A stretch of 64,000 nt of DNA from Batkoa obscura (taxonomy: Eukaryota > Entomophthoromycota > Entomophthoromycetes > Entomophthorales > Batkoaceae), in the NCBI GenBank assembly GCA_030770535.1, contig JASVEC010000033.1, positions 310,001 to 374,000 of the forward strand. Direction: 5' to 3'. Positions 44,887 to 57,874 of this stretch are shown one piece after another. Made by a program: the position numbers and the translations under genes. Numbering within the stretch: the first letter of the stretch is position 1; each line of letters begins with the position of its first letter. Under the pieces are notes generated by a model, which worked only from the letters and a program-made list of their open reading frames with translations, made no database searches and was not told the DNA's origin.

Positions 44887-46352
44887 AATAATTTGTGGCT
44901 GTTAGTATACTTTGATATTCTAATTAAGTTAGAATTTGTAACAAGTTTAATATTTGACAAAAAATAAACTTTGAGTTGAATTTATTAGGAATTCCATAAG
45001 TAATGGTGCAAAAAGTGGAGAAATTTGTAGACTCTTTCAATGAGGGTAATAGGTTGCAAAAGTGTAAGCTACTTTTTGCAAAGTTGGTACTGTTTTTCAG
45101 AAAAACATAAATCAGCCGAAAAAATATTAATTAGATGATTGATTGTGCTACAAAAAAATTGATTTTGTCAAAAATTAGCTCTTTAAAAAGTTCAGAAATT
45201 GAATTTACTGTTTTAGCTAAAAGCAATGCTTTTTAGCTGAAATTTTGCATGATTACTTATGAAGTTATCTAATGTATTAAAATTTCCACCATCTATAGTA
45301 AAGCGTTTTTCTAGTTTGAAAATTGCTTCTATTTTATTTAATATAAAATTCAAAAATTTTAAATTAATATTAAAACTTTTTCAAATTGAAATTTAATACA
45401 ACTTTTGTTTCAGTTAAATTTACCATATAAAAAAATAAACAATTTGTTACCAATTAATAGTAAATAACGTGATTGGTTGGATTCAGCTGCTAAAAATGAA
45501 AAAAACGAATGACAATTTTTGAAACATTAAATTTACTTTAATTAAGTTGAAGCTTAAATTGAAATTCTATTTTTTGAACAATATTTGACTTCATAAAACT
45601 AGAATATTGTGTCGTTTTATAAATAATAACATTTATTAGTAATAATAGAGATCAATATTACAAAAAAATTACACTTATTATAACATAATAACCTAATATT
45701 TTAATGAATTACTTATAATTTATTAAATTATAAAATGACATTATGTTTGATCATTAGAACGGATATTTAATTTATTTATTTTACATATTAAAAAAGATTA
45801 TTGGTTAATTAAAAAACATTGTCGGTTTTGAAAGTAAAATAGGCTTAAGCTTCAATTAAAATATTCCACTAGAAGCAATTTATTTCATTTATTAATAGCA
45901 ATTTTAGAACTTCATAGAATAATTTGGTCACTTTACTTCCTTCATTAGAAGAAGAGCCAATGATTTTTTTCCATTAAATTGGATTTCTTTATCAATTTCT
46001 AAGTTGAGAGTTATTTTGCACTTCATTGGTTAAAATGGTTCAATTTACACAGTAACTTTAACTTTAATTGGTTAAATCAATCAGGTGGTTTATCAATTTA
46101 ATTTGATTTGATCCTCAAAGTTTATCTTGAACAATAAAATAGAGTGGTGTTTGTTAGAGCGTGGGAATATTAAATTAGTTGGTAAAATTTAATAAAATGA
46201 AACGTATAAATAAAGTATTGAAACAATATCAAATCCAGTTTTATTTTTTCAAATCTAATTATTTAATATTCAAAAATCATCTTTGTATCTATCAACTTTT
46301 TTTATTTCAATTTTTATCTATCCTTTTTATTTCAATACTTCATCTTCTCAAT

Positions 46353-47432
46353 ATGGCGACCATCAGTCTTAATTTTAAAGCTACTGCAACTAATTTCATT
46401 AACAATTTTACTTTATTAAAAAAACAAAGTATTAGTAAACTCAATTCTTTACTCGAGCAAAAATACAAACGAGTTGTGACTAGCATCAGTAACAATACTC
46501 CCGCCTTTAATCACAATCATTTACAGCAACAAAACAATTTCGAAGAATATAATTTCCTTCCCATCAATAAAGCATGCAAAGGAGTGATTGTATTATGTCA
46601 TGGATTATATGGCTATGATGTTAAAGGACCTAAGAATTATCCACGATTACAAACCCATTATTGGCCAGGAATTAAAGAAAGTTTAGAGAAAATGGGAAAT
46701 GAAGTGATTATTACGAAAGTAAATGAAATTGGTACTATTAAAGAAAGAGCTTATCAATTAAATGAACAATTAAATAAGTTGTGCAAAGATAAACAAGTTA
46801 ATTTAATTGGTCATTCTATGGGCGGTTTAGATTCTAGATATTTAATTACTCATATTCAAGAGAAAAAGTATAATGTATTATCATTAACTACAATCTCCAC
46901 TCCACATAGAGGGTCATACTTAATTGATTATTTTTTGAAAATATTAAATGAAATGAAGAGTAATACTAATAACAATAACAAAAGTGAACAAGAAACAATG
47001 TTAAGTGTATTAACTAAATTATACAATACTAACATCTATATGTATAATTTATTAAAATATTTGTTAAATAAGCCAGCTTATTTTAATTTAAATTGTAATT
47101 ATATGAAAAATTATTTTAATCCTAATACTCCCAACAATCCCAATATCAAATATTATTCTTATTCAACAAAGGTAGATACGGCTCCATTAAGCAACCCATC
47201 TCTTCTATTTCCTTATTATGTTATTAATAAATATGAAGGTATTAATGATGGCGTAGTTTCTGTTAATTCAGCTAAATGGGGAAAACATCTGGATACTATT
47301 AATTCATCTCATTTGATGGTGTTAGATGAAACGGATAAAAATTTATTTACTGCTGATAGGCCTGATGTTAAATTTAACTCCAAGGATCTTTTTGCTAATA
47401 TTTCTACCAATTTATACAATAATAACTGTTAA
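46353..47432 (+). CDS. Triacylglycerol lipase-like serine hydrolase
   Basis: An alpha/beta-hydrolase of 359 residues if started at the ATG of MATISLNFKAT. An in-frame ATG at 46197 would add 52 residues (MKRINKVLKQYQIQF...), with a hydrophobic stretch that could be an anchor; the start is therefore uncertain. Landmarks: GVIVLCHGLYGYDVKGP (oxyanion HG), LQTHYWPGIKESLE, EVIITKVNEIGTIKERA, VNLIGHSMGGLDSRYL with the nucleophilic Ser in GHSMGG, and LTTISTPHRGS. Later, EGINDGVVSVNSAKWG carries a probable catalytic Asp and NSSHLMVL the His. This matches the fungal/bacterial lipase family with TPHRGS after the elbow. It hydrolyses ester bonds of lipids; location is unresolved. Confidence 0.85.
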   Translation: MATISLNFKATATNFINNFTLLKKQSISKLNSLLEQKYKRVVTSISNNTPAFNHNHLQQQNNFEEYNFLPINKACKGVIVLCHGLYGYDVKGPKNYPRLQTHYWPGIKESLEKMGNEVIITKVNEIGTIKERAYQLNEQLNKLCKDKQVNLIGHSMGGLDSRYLITHIQEKKYNVLSLTTISTPHRGSYLIDYFLKILNEMKSNTNNNNKSEQETMLSVLTKLYNTNIYMYNLLKYLLNKPAYFNLNCNYMKNYFNPNTPNNPNIKYYSYSTKVDTAPLSNPSLLFPYYVINKYEGINDGVVSVNSAKWGKHLDTINSSHLMVLDETDKNLFTADRPDVKFNSKDLFANISTNLYNNNC

Positions 47433-47591
47433 AGATTGTTATTGATTATCTCTTATGCTACCTTCTATGATTTCTTCTCTTTTCTTCTCTTCATTCTTTG
47501 CTTTCGTTGTTACTAATAAATAACTTAATAAATTTCAAATTGATTTGTACGTTTTAATTATTAAAAGCTTATAATTTTTTTTCCTAAAAAC

Positions 47592-47694
47592 ATTTGGGGA
47601 TGTTTTTTTTGATTTCATTACTTTTCCATTTTTTAAGCGCTATTTGAGTGAAAAAGCTAGTAAAATTCTTAAATAGAAAAACACATCCTTATTT
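47592..47694 (+). repeat. ~105-bp MITE-like element
   Basis: Ends are TTTGGGGATGTTTTTTTTG and AAACACATCCTTAT. It lies 160 bp past the lipase stop codon, between convergent genes. Confidence 0.85.
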
Positions 47695-47828
47695 TTTGTT
47701 TTTAAGCTTAAAATACAAATTCTTAGCCAATCTAATAACAATAAAAATCAGTCATAATCAAAAACAAAGCAAATATTGATTTTTTAATAATTTCTTTTAA
47801 TTATAATAGAATTCATCTAACAATGTGT

Positions 47829-50019
47829 TTAATTTAAATCAATAAATCCATTCTCATCATCTTGACCATAGACAATTACTTTACCATCTATATAAAAAAG
47901 TTATTAACTTATAAGTCCCAAATAAATTAATTATAAAATTTACCTTCAGAGCAAGTAAAAAAATATTTTTCATTAGGATGAAATATCAAATCTCGGATTT
48001 CTATATCTAATTAATAATAAACAATTAAATCATACTACTTAGTTCATTTGAATATGAAATTTTAAAACTTACCACCATGATCTTTTAAAACTCCTTTCAC
48101 ATTTCCAGTAATTAAACAAAATATAAATACTTCTCCATTGACTGTTGGTGCCATTATGTATCTTCCATTACTTGTAATATTAATATACCAAGAATTAGAG
48201 GCGTACCTAAATAAGTAGAAAATCGACACTTTAATTTATTATTATATCATTCTTATAAACCTTACCTTTCATCTTTAAAACACTTTAAATTTTTAATTTT
48301 AAATGTATCACCACTAAATTTCGGATAGCATAATATATGTAAATTCACTGTATTTTCAGTATCTGTTAACATATTTCCATCATCATCTAATAATTCTACT
48401 CCTCGACTAATGAAATAAGCATGATTTCTTTCATTATCATTATCTTCTATTTGATCTTCATATAAGTTATCAAGTTGTTCTTTAACATCTGGGAATAAAT
48501 TTAAAAATTTGATATTATCACAATAAGAACTATAAGGCGATTCAAATTTTTGAACTGGCTAAAAAAATAAATAATAAATTACTTATACAAAAATATAAAG
48601 AACTTCCTACCTTTGCATGTTCAAAATCAAATAACTTGATCATATTATCACATGCCCCCAAAAAATATTTATTCCCTGTATTAGGTAAAAATGATACATT
48701 AAAGGCCATACAAGTATCATTATCTTGTATCCTTGTTGAACTTATAATTTCTTTATGATCCTTTGATAATAACCATTTATAAATATAACCATCTTGAGAA
48801 GTAGATAAATAATAATTTTGACTTTTAAAATAAACCTGTTTGATAGACAAGATTTCTTCTGTATGTGCTTTTAATAAATTGATCACTTTTCCAGTTAGTA
48901 AATCAAAGACCTAATAATAGCTAATTAGTCAATTTAAACTCTTAACTACAATTAATATCCTAATACAACCTACTTTAATATAACAATCGATTATTTTATT
49001 ATCATTGTCTTGTTCAGACCAAATTGTACGATCCTTTCTTTTTCCTCCGGTTACAAAGTATTGTTGTGTGGGTGAAAATTGGCCTTTATAGAATTCATCT
49101 ATTTCTGTTTCTTCATTATCTCTTAAAGTTGCTAATAATTTAAAACTTCCAATTTCCCATAATTTTATATGACCTAAGGAACTCATTGTTGCCAATAATT
49201 TGCTATCTTTAGAGAGTTGTAAACCTAAGATAGGACCTATGTGAAGGGAAATATTAGCTTTTATTAAAAAATATAGACTATAATTAATTTATTACCTTGA
49301 TCTTGTATATTATATTCTAATGGTATAAACGATCCGTCATTAAGGTTATTTATAGCACTTTTTTCGTCTATTGGAGAGTATGTATCCATAAACATGTACG
49401 ATAGTTTGGTGATTAATTTGGGATCTAATTTATCTTTCTAATATTAAAATGAATAAATATAAATAATTAAAAATAATGTTAAAGGAAATGATATTAATAA
49501 CTACCTTTTCTTTTACTTCTTCCTTTTTCTTTGTACTCTTAACCATTTTTTTACTCTTTCCTTTAACGTATCATAAGCACTTAATTTCATTAAAGATAAA
49601 GTAATCTAAATTCTTACCTTTAATAGTTTTTTTTTTTACCTCCGTTACTCTATATTAAAAAAAGTAAATCTTCGAACTTCTACCAAATACTTTAATCAAA
49701 AACTTACTTCTTATAGCCTATCTTTGTTTTATTTTTTTTTTTTGAAACAACAAAATCTTCATCATCATCTATCTCTTTTTCAAGTTCCGATAAATCTAAA
49801 GATAAATATGATTAATAAATATGATCAATAAATATAATATAAAAAAAATGTTTTCAATAGTAAAAAGAAGGAACTCAAGTATGATACTTGATTGTAAAGA
49901 TATAATAAAATCAAATAATTTTAATATAATTAATGAATCAAACGCTTTTATTTCTCGATCTTCTCTATACAATATATAAAAATAAATAGCTTACTGAAAT
50001 CCACATCTGACACATCCAT
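47829..50019 (-). CDS. WD40-repeat protein
   Basis: A gene of ten or so short exons. It starts MDVSDVDF, then LSELEKEIDDDEDFVVSKKK, a charged acidic/basic N-terminus. The WD40 part includes GPILGLQLSKDSKLLATMSS then GHIKLWEIGSFKLL, KGQFSPTQQYFVTGGKRKDR, LLKAHTEEILSIKQVYF with LSTSQDGYIYKW, FNVSFLPNTGNKYFLGACDN with MIKLFDF, SWYINITSNGRYIMAPTVNG and LIFHPNEKYFFTCSEDGKVI. These make at least five to seven blades of a propeller. A 20-codon-plus non-repeat insertion near 48300-48540 carries acidic NERN/DDDGN sequence. It is a scaffold protein, likely nuclear from its charged N-terminus; I could not assign the complex. Confidence 0.8.
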
Positions 50020-51023
50020 ATTTTCAACCTTTCTTAATTCAAAGTCAAAAATTATCCAATCCCTAATCCTTCTTTATCTTTTATAAAAATTCTTCTTCCA
50101 TCACAACTTTGAATGATTCAAACTTCCAATTTCTTTGGTTCAAAATTAGTGCAGTTTCGTAATTGATTCGTTCATTTTTTCTAAGATTGAGATTTGCCTT
50201 TTAAATTTAAAAATTGCTTTTTTTTAGAATGATTGAGGAATTTAAGGATGGGTTGCAGAATTTAGTGAATAAATTTCAGATTTTGGGTTGAAATGCCTAA
50301 ATTTTTGCAGTCAAAAAAGGAATAACATGAATTTGTGACTAGGTTTGTTAGAACAAAAAGTAAACATTAAGTAATAATATGCTATTGCTCGTTTTGATTA
50401 AAAATATATTGAAACATTCTTTATGTAATTAGATATAATATATTTTGTTTAATAAATCATGGCTACTAAACGATTACTAATTATTTGAACTTACAACTCA
50501 GCTTTTTTCTAGTTTAAATGCTCTTTTTTTATAAAAAATATCAGGATGTCTCTTTTTGTTAAAGAATTTTACTAACTTTTCTATTCAAATAATACTTTCA
50601 AGATGGAAAAAATGAAATCAAAAAAAAAATCCCCTCAAATAATTTATCAGTAATTAAAATACAAACATTACTGAGTTTAAAAATGTAGTCCAAGATATAA
50701 AAAAGATCAATCAAACAATAATGATAATAACAAAACGCATTAAAATAGCTTTTATATAAAACCCTTTCAATGTAAATACTTTCATTTATTATTAAATATT
50801 TCTGTTTTTAACATCAAAAAACTAACGATTTTGATGGAAAAAAACCAAACCTTTGAAGCCTTAAACTCCAACCAATCAAAGCACACTATCGTCATAAGGT
50901 TAAAGTTCAAGCAATTGACCAAGCAGGACAGTAGACTCTTTTATAATTCAATATGCCTACCTCATTATAAACAAAACAAATAAATAAAACAAGAAAAACA
51001 AACTATAGAAAACAAATACAAAA
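50020..51023. other. Divergent promoter region
   Basis: About 1 kb between the WD40 gene (-) and the HECT ligase gene (+). It contains one ~105-bp element (50539-50640), so an element sits inside a shared upstream region. Confidence 0.5.
50539..50640 (-). repeat. ~105-bp MITE-like element, diverged
   Basis: Ends are ATATCAGGATGTCTCTTTTTG and AAAAAAAATCCCCTCAAAT, with core AAATAATACTTTCAAGATGG. Confidence 0.8.
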
Positions 51024-54000
51024 ATGTGGAATTTTGAAGGAAAAACTACTCAACGTAAGGCAATAAACCTTGGAGGCAAAACGGCAAGTTTAAGCAAGCA
51101 AGAGATATTAAATCATAACAGAGAAGAAAGGAAAAAGAGAGAGGAAACTAGGATTAGAAATAAATCAGCTAGTATTATTCAGGTAAGGCTTTGATTATAG
51201 TCAAGCTAATTGTGAGTATTTTTTAATTCTTTTATATAGACAAGTTCAAGAAAATTTCTTTACAAGTTACAAATTGCTCAAGAAAAAAGAGTAGAATTTG
51301 ATCGACTTATCTCCAATTTAAAGTCAAATACTGGGGAAATAGCGGATCATTATGATACTTTTTATCAATTAATCTGCTTAATATCTTCTTTTTATGATAA
51401 AAAAAAAGATATTGAACGAGTTGTCTTTTTACTTGATACAGGTAGTAAACAAGTCCAACTCAATGGCTCTGATGTTCAAAGTAATAGTAGTTTTAATATT
51501 GTTGTAGTTTTTGATTTTAATGAATGTTTTGATTAGTTCCTTTTATTCTCAGCCCATTATATAGTACTCTATTTCCTAGCTGTTGGCCATATGTGATCAA
51601 TTCTCTGGCTAAATTAGGAATCAAAGCGTTCAAAGATACTAGGCAAGTCGATTTTATCTATCTTAAATGATAACTAACTTTGATATTTAAAACAGTTCCG
51701 CAACATTGAATTTTATACTTGCAATAACGGAGAAATCATATTTTAATAATTTAAGGTGAATTAAATTTAGTTATTTTATGTATCGGGTTTTAATTGTTTT
51801 GTAGTATTAAAGTAGAAAACACTTCCATTTATCGATTAATTCAGATTAGTTTGGCTAATAATGGTATATATAAAGCATTTCAAAAAGCAATTACCTCGGG
51901 TTATGTAAGTCAATCATATTTTCTATGTAGAAAATTAATAATTATATTCAAATAGACTAGAAATAGCATTTTCATTATTATAGGAAGAATATTAAAGCCA
52001 GAAACATTACGAATACCATTCGACATTAAAACAATACAAATCTATAAACCCTTTATAGTGGAGTTTTTACCACTATTATCTTTAGTAGATATACTTTCAA
52101 ATCAACTATTCAATCAATTAAGCAAACAATTGAATTTTATGCTGTTAGTTATGACTTTAGAAGAACTGATTGCTCAGAATGTTTTATTGAAGTTAATAAA
52201 TGTCAACACATTTACATTATTGTGTAATGTATTGGATTGTACTCCGAATTTGAAACTAATGAAATCCAAAGATTTAGTAAGTTATATTAATATATATACA
52301 TATATATAATATTTTGTTTAGTTAATTTATATCAACGTGTTAAGTTATCTAGTTTCTGTCTCTTATAAGCAAAAAGATTTTGAATCGGAAGATTCAGATG
52401 GTAAGATTCATCTAGTATTGTTTTTATATAAATAAATTACCAATACGAAATAAATAGATAGTGATAATGAACTTGAGGTCAATAAACAACAAACTGAGGA
52501 GCCATCATATAAGAAAGCAAATATTGAAAATATCACTGCGAGTACGAAACAAATGCAGTCAATTGAAAAATTAGCGAGTATTGACTTATTAAGAGGAATG
52601 TTCAAAAACATAACTACTCAAAATGATCCCAATTTAAAATTATTAGCATTATACTTATTCAACATAATAACTCAATGGCCAAATACTAAATTTAGAATTT
52701 CTGCTTTAATTAATCGTACTTTTCCAACCGATAAAATTAATCGTTCTTTTGTACCAATACTGTGGGAGTTAGTTTGTCAATCTGAATTTATTAGAAGAAT
52801 TCAAAATATTGATGTAAACTTGTTAAAAGGTAAATATTATTTGTTATATTTTATTATGATATTTTTATTTATACTTGTTTCATAGATCCAATATACAAAG
52901 ATGATTGGTCCATATTTTATTTATTTTTATTTTCAAATGATCAACATTTATCTGTTTTAGGTGATGATAAAATCGATGACAATAATGGTATCACTTCCTT
53001 GACATCTACGGAATTTGAAAATTTAATTAATATATTATCATCTTGTTTGGTAAAATTAATATTGAATAGAGATACATATAAATTAGATAAAAATATTTCT
53101 AATACAACAATAACGTTGGAGGAATTTAAAAGTTTAGCCATTTCTTTATTACGTAAAATTCATGCTAAAAATTCAAGACAACAATTTTTATCTGATAATG
53201 TTTGGTTGAATAATTGGCATTTAATCCAAAATTCCAATTTTGCTAATCAAGCTGCAACAGAATTTTTTGATTTACAAATCGCATTAGAAAATCAACAAGA
53301 TGATGAGAATTTTAATTTATCAACAGTTCCTTCTCCTTTATGTGATATATTACAAAATATTCCATTTGTGGTGCCTTTTAATCAGAGAGTTGAGATTTTC
53401 TCTCAATTATTGTTTTTAGAAAGGCAAAGGTAAAATTTAATTTATTGTTTAATATATTAATATAAATAATAATTTTACATTATTATAGAGTTGAAGTTAA
53501 TGCTCCCTTAATATTTGCTAGAGGAGCAGAACAACCAGTAACAATAAGGAGAAGCTCTATTTTTGAAGATGGATTTGAATTATTAAATCCTCGAGGAAGT
53601 AAATTAAAAGGAAGAATCAGTATATCTTTAGTGAATCAATTAGGAATGGCTGAAGCGGGTATTGATGGTGGAGGAGTATTCAAAGAATTTTTAGAAGAAT
53701 TAATGAATCAAGCCTTTTCAATTGAAATGCAATTATTTTCAACAACAAATGACCATTTATTATATCCCAATCCATCTATATTTAATAGGAATTCCAACAG
53801 ATTAAAATATTATGAATTTTTAGGTAGGATGGTAGGTAAAGCATTATATGAAGGTATATTAATTGAAGCTTCATTTGCTAAATTTTTTTTATCAAATTGG
53901 TTAAATAAAAAGTCATATATTGATGATTTACCATCCTTAGATAATGAATTATATTCAGGATTAATGATTTTAAAAAAATATACTGGAGATGTAGAAAAAG

Positions 54001-54665
54001 ATTTTGGCTTAAATTTTACATTAATTGATAAAGATTCAACAGGAAATAGAGCAATTGAATTAATACCAAATGGTGAAAAGATAGCAGTAACTTCAATGAA
54101 TAAAATTGAATATATTTATTATGTAGCCAATTATCGATTAAATAAACAAATTCAAAAACAATCAACAGCCTTTTTAAATGGAGTTAATGAAATCTTACCT
54201 TTACATTGGTTAAAAATGTTTAATGAAAAAGAATTACAAATGGTAATAAGCGGAACCGAACAAGCCATTCAAATCTCTGACTTCCAAGAAAACACTGTAT
54301 ACTCTGGAGTATATGATCAAAATCATCCATTAATTATTGCTTTTTGGGAAATTGTTAAAGAAATGAATCATGATACAGTAGCTAGATTATTAAAATTTAT
54401 TACTTCTTGTCAAAGACCTCCATTACAAGGTTTTAAAGCATTAAACCCACCACTTTGTATTAGAGATTCTGGCAGATCAGATGAGTGGCTTCCAACCGCT
54501 TCTACTTGTGTTAATTTATTAAAGCTACCAATTTATTCTTCTAAAGCGATATTAAAAAAGTAAAATTTCGAGTTATAAAATGTTAGCATGAGTTATTAAT
54601 TTATTGTTTTTTTTAGGAAGTTATTGTATGCTATCAATTCAGAATCTGGGTTTGAATTGTCTTAA
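51024..54665 (+). CDS. HUL5: HECT E3 ubiquitin ligase, UBE3C/Hul5 type
   Basis: A multi-exon gene. It starts MWNFEGKTTQRKAINLGGKT, with an IQ-like SIIQTSSRKFLYKLQ, as in UBE3C. A helical middle part follows. The HECT domain begins around 53490: RGAEQPVTIRRSSIFEDGF, GMAEAGIDGGGVFKEFLEEL, EFLGRMVGKALYEGILIE and MVISGTEQAIQISDF, up to the catalytic Cys in WLPTASTCVNLLKLPIY. The last exon (from 54617) gives LLYAINSESGFELS-stop after an intron at 54560-54616; this terminal motif is exactly the UBE3C ending and shows that the apparent stop at 54561 is intronic. Hul5/UBE3C extends ubiquitin chains on proteasome-bound and misfolded substrates. The gene looks intact. Confidence 0.92.
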
Positions 54666-55591
54666 GGTGGAAAGAAGGGGCTATAATAAGATAACGTGAT
54701 TTGACTGTAGTTTAAATATGAAGGATGAATAGGGTTTATGTTTGTTTTTAAGATTAATAAAATGGGGATTCTATTTTTGTAGTTGTGACATAATTTATAA
54801 CTAGTTTAATAGTTCATTATATTATGTTATAATATCATCATGAATTACTATTAAATGCATTTGTATTATACTGTCCGTTCATTACCGTTGATTATAATAT
54901 TATCAATTATTATAATCATCTCAACTAATATAAGTAAGCTAAGAATTTATTATTTAATGAATAATTTTATTATTAAAGTTTATATCAAGTTAGTTCATAA
55001 ATAATAAAAACCCCTTTTTAAAAAAATTAAGAACACTAGTTATATTTATATAAGGGGAGTGTTTTTTTGAGTATTTTTAATAAAGTCTATTAGTCAGAGT
55101 TTACTATACTTAAAAAGGTAAATTTATATTATAGAAAATTACTACCATTACAACTATTCACCCCTAAGATTTTAGATTTTCCCAAAAAAAATATAAGCAT
55201 TTATAAAGCTATCTAATGCCAAAGCAAAGAGATGGCTACTTTTTTTTAAATTCAGAAAACCTGTTGTGTATTCCTACCACTTTTAAAATTGAACGTTACT
55301 GTCTAAATAAATAAGGGCATTCAAAGCGTAACCTTGCTGAGATCATTTTCCCACGCAAATTTAGAATAGAATCATTGTTTTGAAAATTTTCTAAATGGAG
55401 GAATTTGATTGGTAAAAAATTTAGACTAAAATTATTCTGAATTCAAAAGGTCAAAATCAAGCATAATTTCAAAGTATTATAAAAATTAATCTTTTTAACT
55501 CTCCAAATTACTTCTTATTTGTTATTGAACTTTCAACCTATATTTTCCTCAATAAACTTACACATAAACGTAGCAATAGAAAAACCAAAAA
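54666..55591. other. Intergenic AT-rich DNA
   Basis: At about 55041-55080 lies a fragment resembling one end of the ~105-bp element (AAGGGGAGTGTTTTTTTGAG). The last ~100 bp (from 55495) resemble the upstream region of the paralogue at 57875. Confidence 0.45.
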
Positions 55592-55951
55592 ATGGATAAT
55601 ATTCCCCTTGAAAACATCAAACAATTCATTGTCCAAAATGAGATTAACATACGTCCATTTTATCAAAAATTGCTTGAATCCAAAGACAGCCTCCTGAATA
55701 CTTTCAACTCTCTAGATACTTTAACCGCGTTAATTCTTATCTTTTCAACTTCTTTAGTCTTATTACTCAGTGTTAAAACAATTCAATTTTTACTACGCGG
55801 GTTTGCCTTGATGTTATTTGTATTAACGATGGGTAGCTTTTCATTGTTGATATTGGTGTTAATGCAAAAACATGTAGTAGATTTATTTTCAGGAGGAGGG
55901 TGGTCAAGGGCAACAGGAAACGAAAGAGTGAAATGGAAGGAGCAAGTATAA
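55592..55951 (+). CDS. Small two-TM membrane protein, tandem copy 1
   Basis: An intronless 119-residue frame. It starts MDNIPLENIKQFIVQNEINI, has two hydrophobic segments (residues ~45-65 and ~70-93, separated by SVKTIQFLLRG), and a hydrophilic C-terminal tail. The paralogue at 57875-58228 shares SLVLLLSVKTIQFLLRGFAL and the following MLFVLTMGSFSLLILVL almost without change. Size and layout recall Apq12-type nuclear-envelope/ER proteins, but I have no diagnostic motif and give no name. Confidence 0.65.
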   Translation: MDNIPLENIKQFIVQNEINIRPFYQKLLESKDSLLNTFNSLDTLTALILIFSTSLVLLLSVKTIQFLLRGFALMLFVLTMGSFSLLILVLMQKHVVDLFSGGGWSRATGNERVKWKEQV

Positions 55952-56212
55952 GGTTATGTTTAATTGTAGTATTTTTTGTAGAAATATAATTATGGAGATT
56001 GTAGAAATTATTAAAATTGAAATAAAGTTTTTTGGCTGAGATATTTTTTTATTAGATTTTAGGTATAATAGCGTTTTTGTTGTCTTTCTATTGTTACTTT
56101 ACTTGCTTTTGGTATAGTTATCTTGATGTTATTTTTGATTTGATTTTATGAATTTTCAATAAAACTCGGCTTATTCTTTGAAGCTCGCTTTCGTATTAGA
56201 AATTTTGTAAAA

Positions 56213-56315
56213 TTGCGGATGTATTTTTTTGTTTAAGAATTTTACTGATAGCTTATCCATTCAAGTAGTGCTTAAAAATGGAAAAAGTAATGAAACCAAG
56301 AAATACCCCCAATTG
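56213..56315 (-). repeat. ~105-bp MITE-like element
   Basis: Terminal GCGGATGTATTTTTTTG and AGAAATACCCCC. AATTG lies directly outside both ends (AATTG left, CAATTG right), a possible target duplication. Confidence 0.85.
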
Positions 56316-56484
56316 TTTCTTTTTGACAAAAGGCAAAGACAAAAGAAGTTACTAAAAAATAAGAGAAGGAAAAGGAAAGTCTAAATGGTAACAACGTAAC
56401 TACTATCTTAATAGAAAGAACTTACCAAACAAAGTATTTAAAATTAGCTACAAGATTTCACTGTCCTACCAAGTTTGTTAGTAA

Positions 56485-56587
56485 ATGGGGATGTTTTTTT
56501 TGGCTTCATTATTTTTTCCATCTTTTAAGTGCTATTTAAATGGAAAATTTGTTAGTAAAATTCTCAAATACAAAAATACATCCCCAA
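56485..56587 (+). repeat. ~105-bp MITE-like element
   Basis: Ends are ATGGGGATGTTTTTTTTGGC and AAATACATCCCCA; open + frame. Confidence 0.9.
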
Positions 56588-56793
56588 ATCCTAGTAAAAA
56601 AAACACTTTTTATACATAAATATTATAAAAACAGTAGGTCAGGAAAAAACTTTAATCAATAGCAAAACAAATATGTATTGAAAAAATCTACTATATTAAC
56701 GAGAGTTGAGTTATGTATTTATAAAGTAGTATTATAAAATTATTCGGAAAAACTTAGCTTATTTCATTTTAGCTATAAAACTAGATTCAATGG

Positions 56794-56900
56794 TATGAGG
56801 GTGTTTTTTTTGGTTTTATCACTTTTTCTATCTTTTAAGCGCTATTTGAGTGGAAAAATTATTAGTAAAAGTCTTAAACATAAAAATACATCCCCGTATA
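56794..56900 (+). repeat. ~105-bp MITE-like element
   Basis: Ends are TATGAGGGTGTTTTTTTTGG and AAATACATCCCCGTATA; open + frame. Confidence 0.9.
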
Positions 56901-57874
56901 TTTTATAACTTGTTAAGATCTAAGCTTAAGTTAATTTAAGTTTTGACTTGTAATAGTAGTTTTTGCTTAATTAAACATTTTCTTAAACATTATTAATTTG
57001 TATATAATTTATAATATAAAAAAATTAATACTAAGTTTTACAAGATTGATAAATGTTTTAAAAAATTTTCAGCTTTAATCATTAGCTTATTCAGTATTAC
57101 TGAAATCTAATTTTTAAATTGAACACTTTTTGCAATATCTTTTAACAAAAACCCTAAATTAATTTAGGCATAATTAAAACAAAGATTAGTAGTATTAAAA
57201 TAGCAATACCAAAAAATGTTGTTTTAGAGTTTTTTTGCATTGGATATAATTGAGGTGAGACTGCTCTGAAAACTTTAAAAAATCAATTGGGACTTTCCAT
57301 ATTAATTAAGGAAAGTTCTTTTATAAGTATCATTACAAATAGGAAAAGGAAATATTCAACTAAAAACAAAAGTTTCAAATTTAATTTTATATTTGAAAAG
57401 ATATTGTTTATTAAAGAATGATATTTGAATTTATAGCATTTAGAAAAATAGTCCAGGTCTTTGAATGCGGCCAAATCGAGTTAGATATATCATCATAAAG
57501 TAAGTCATAATATTACAATCAATATAAAATTTACAAAGTTTTCATAATCAGAACTTCTGGAGTGAATTACGGTTTTGAGCTTTGAGCTTATTAGAATTTG
57601 ATGACTTTCAAAGCTTGGAATTTAAATAATTTCATGTTCAAAATTAAAAACTAATCATAATAACAATCGACTTGATTTTAACTGTTCTTATTGGTCAATT
57701 TATTTTTTGATAAATACTTTTATTAAAATAGTTGCAATATAACTATTTAGACACTCCCTATAAAGAAATTTAACTTTTTTAATTCACTAAATTACTTTTT
57801 ATTTTAGTTGTTCAACTTTTAACTTATATTTTCCCATTAAACTAACATAGTATACAAATACTAACTTTTAAAAC
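56901..57874. other. Spacer between tandem membrane-protein genes
   Basis: A 63-codon minus-strand frame at 57283-57474 has one hydrophobic stretch but no recognisable family. The 100 bp before 57875 match the region before 55592. Confidence 0.4.

Larger units (their letters stand above)
42241..46196. other. Element-rich gene-poor region
   Basis: Seven full or partial ~105-bp elements lie between 42.5 and 44.9 kb. The only candidate gene is the small secreted peptide at 44380-44592. From 44.9 to 46.2 kb the sequence is AT-rich; a short inverted repeat of GCAAAAAGT/ACTTTTTGC spans about 45008-45091. Confidence 0.5.

Noticed and set aside
57283-57474. 63-codon minus-strand frame with a hydrophobic segment
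   Set aside because: No family, no paralogue, AT-rich chance frame.
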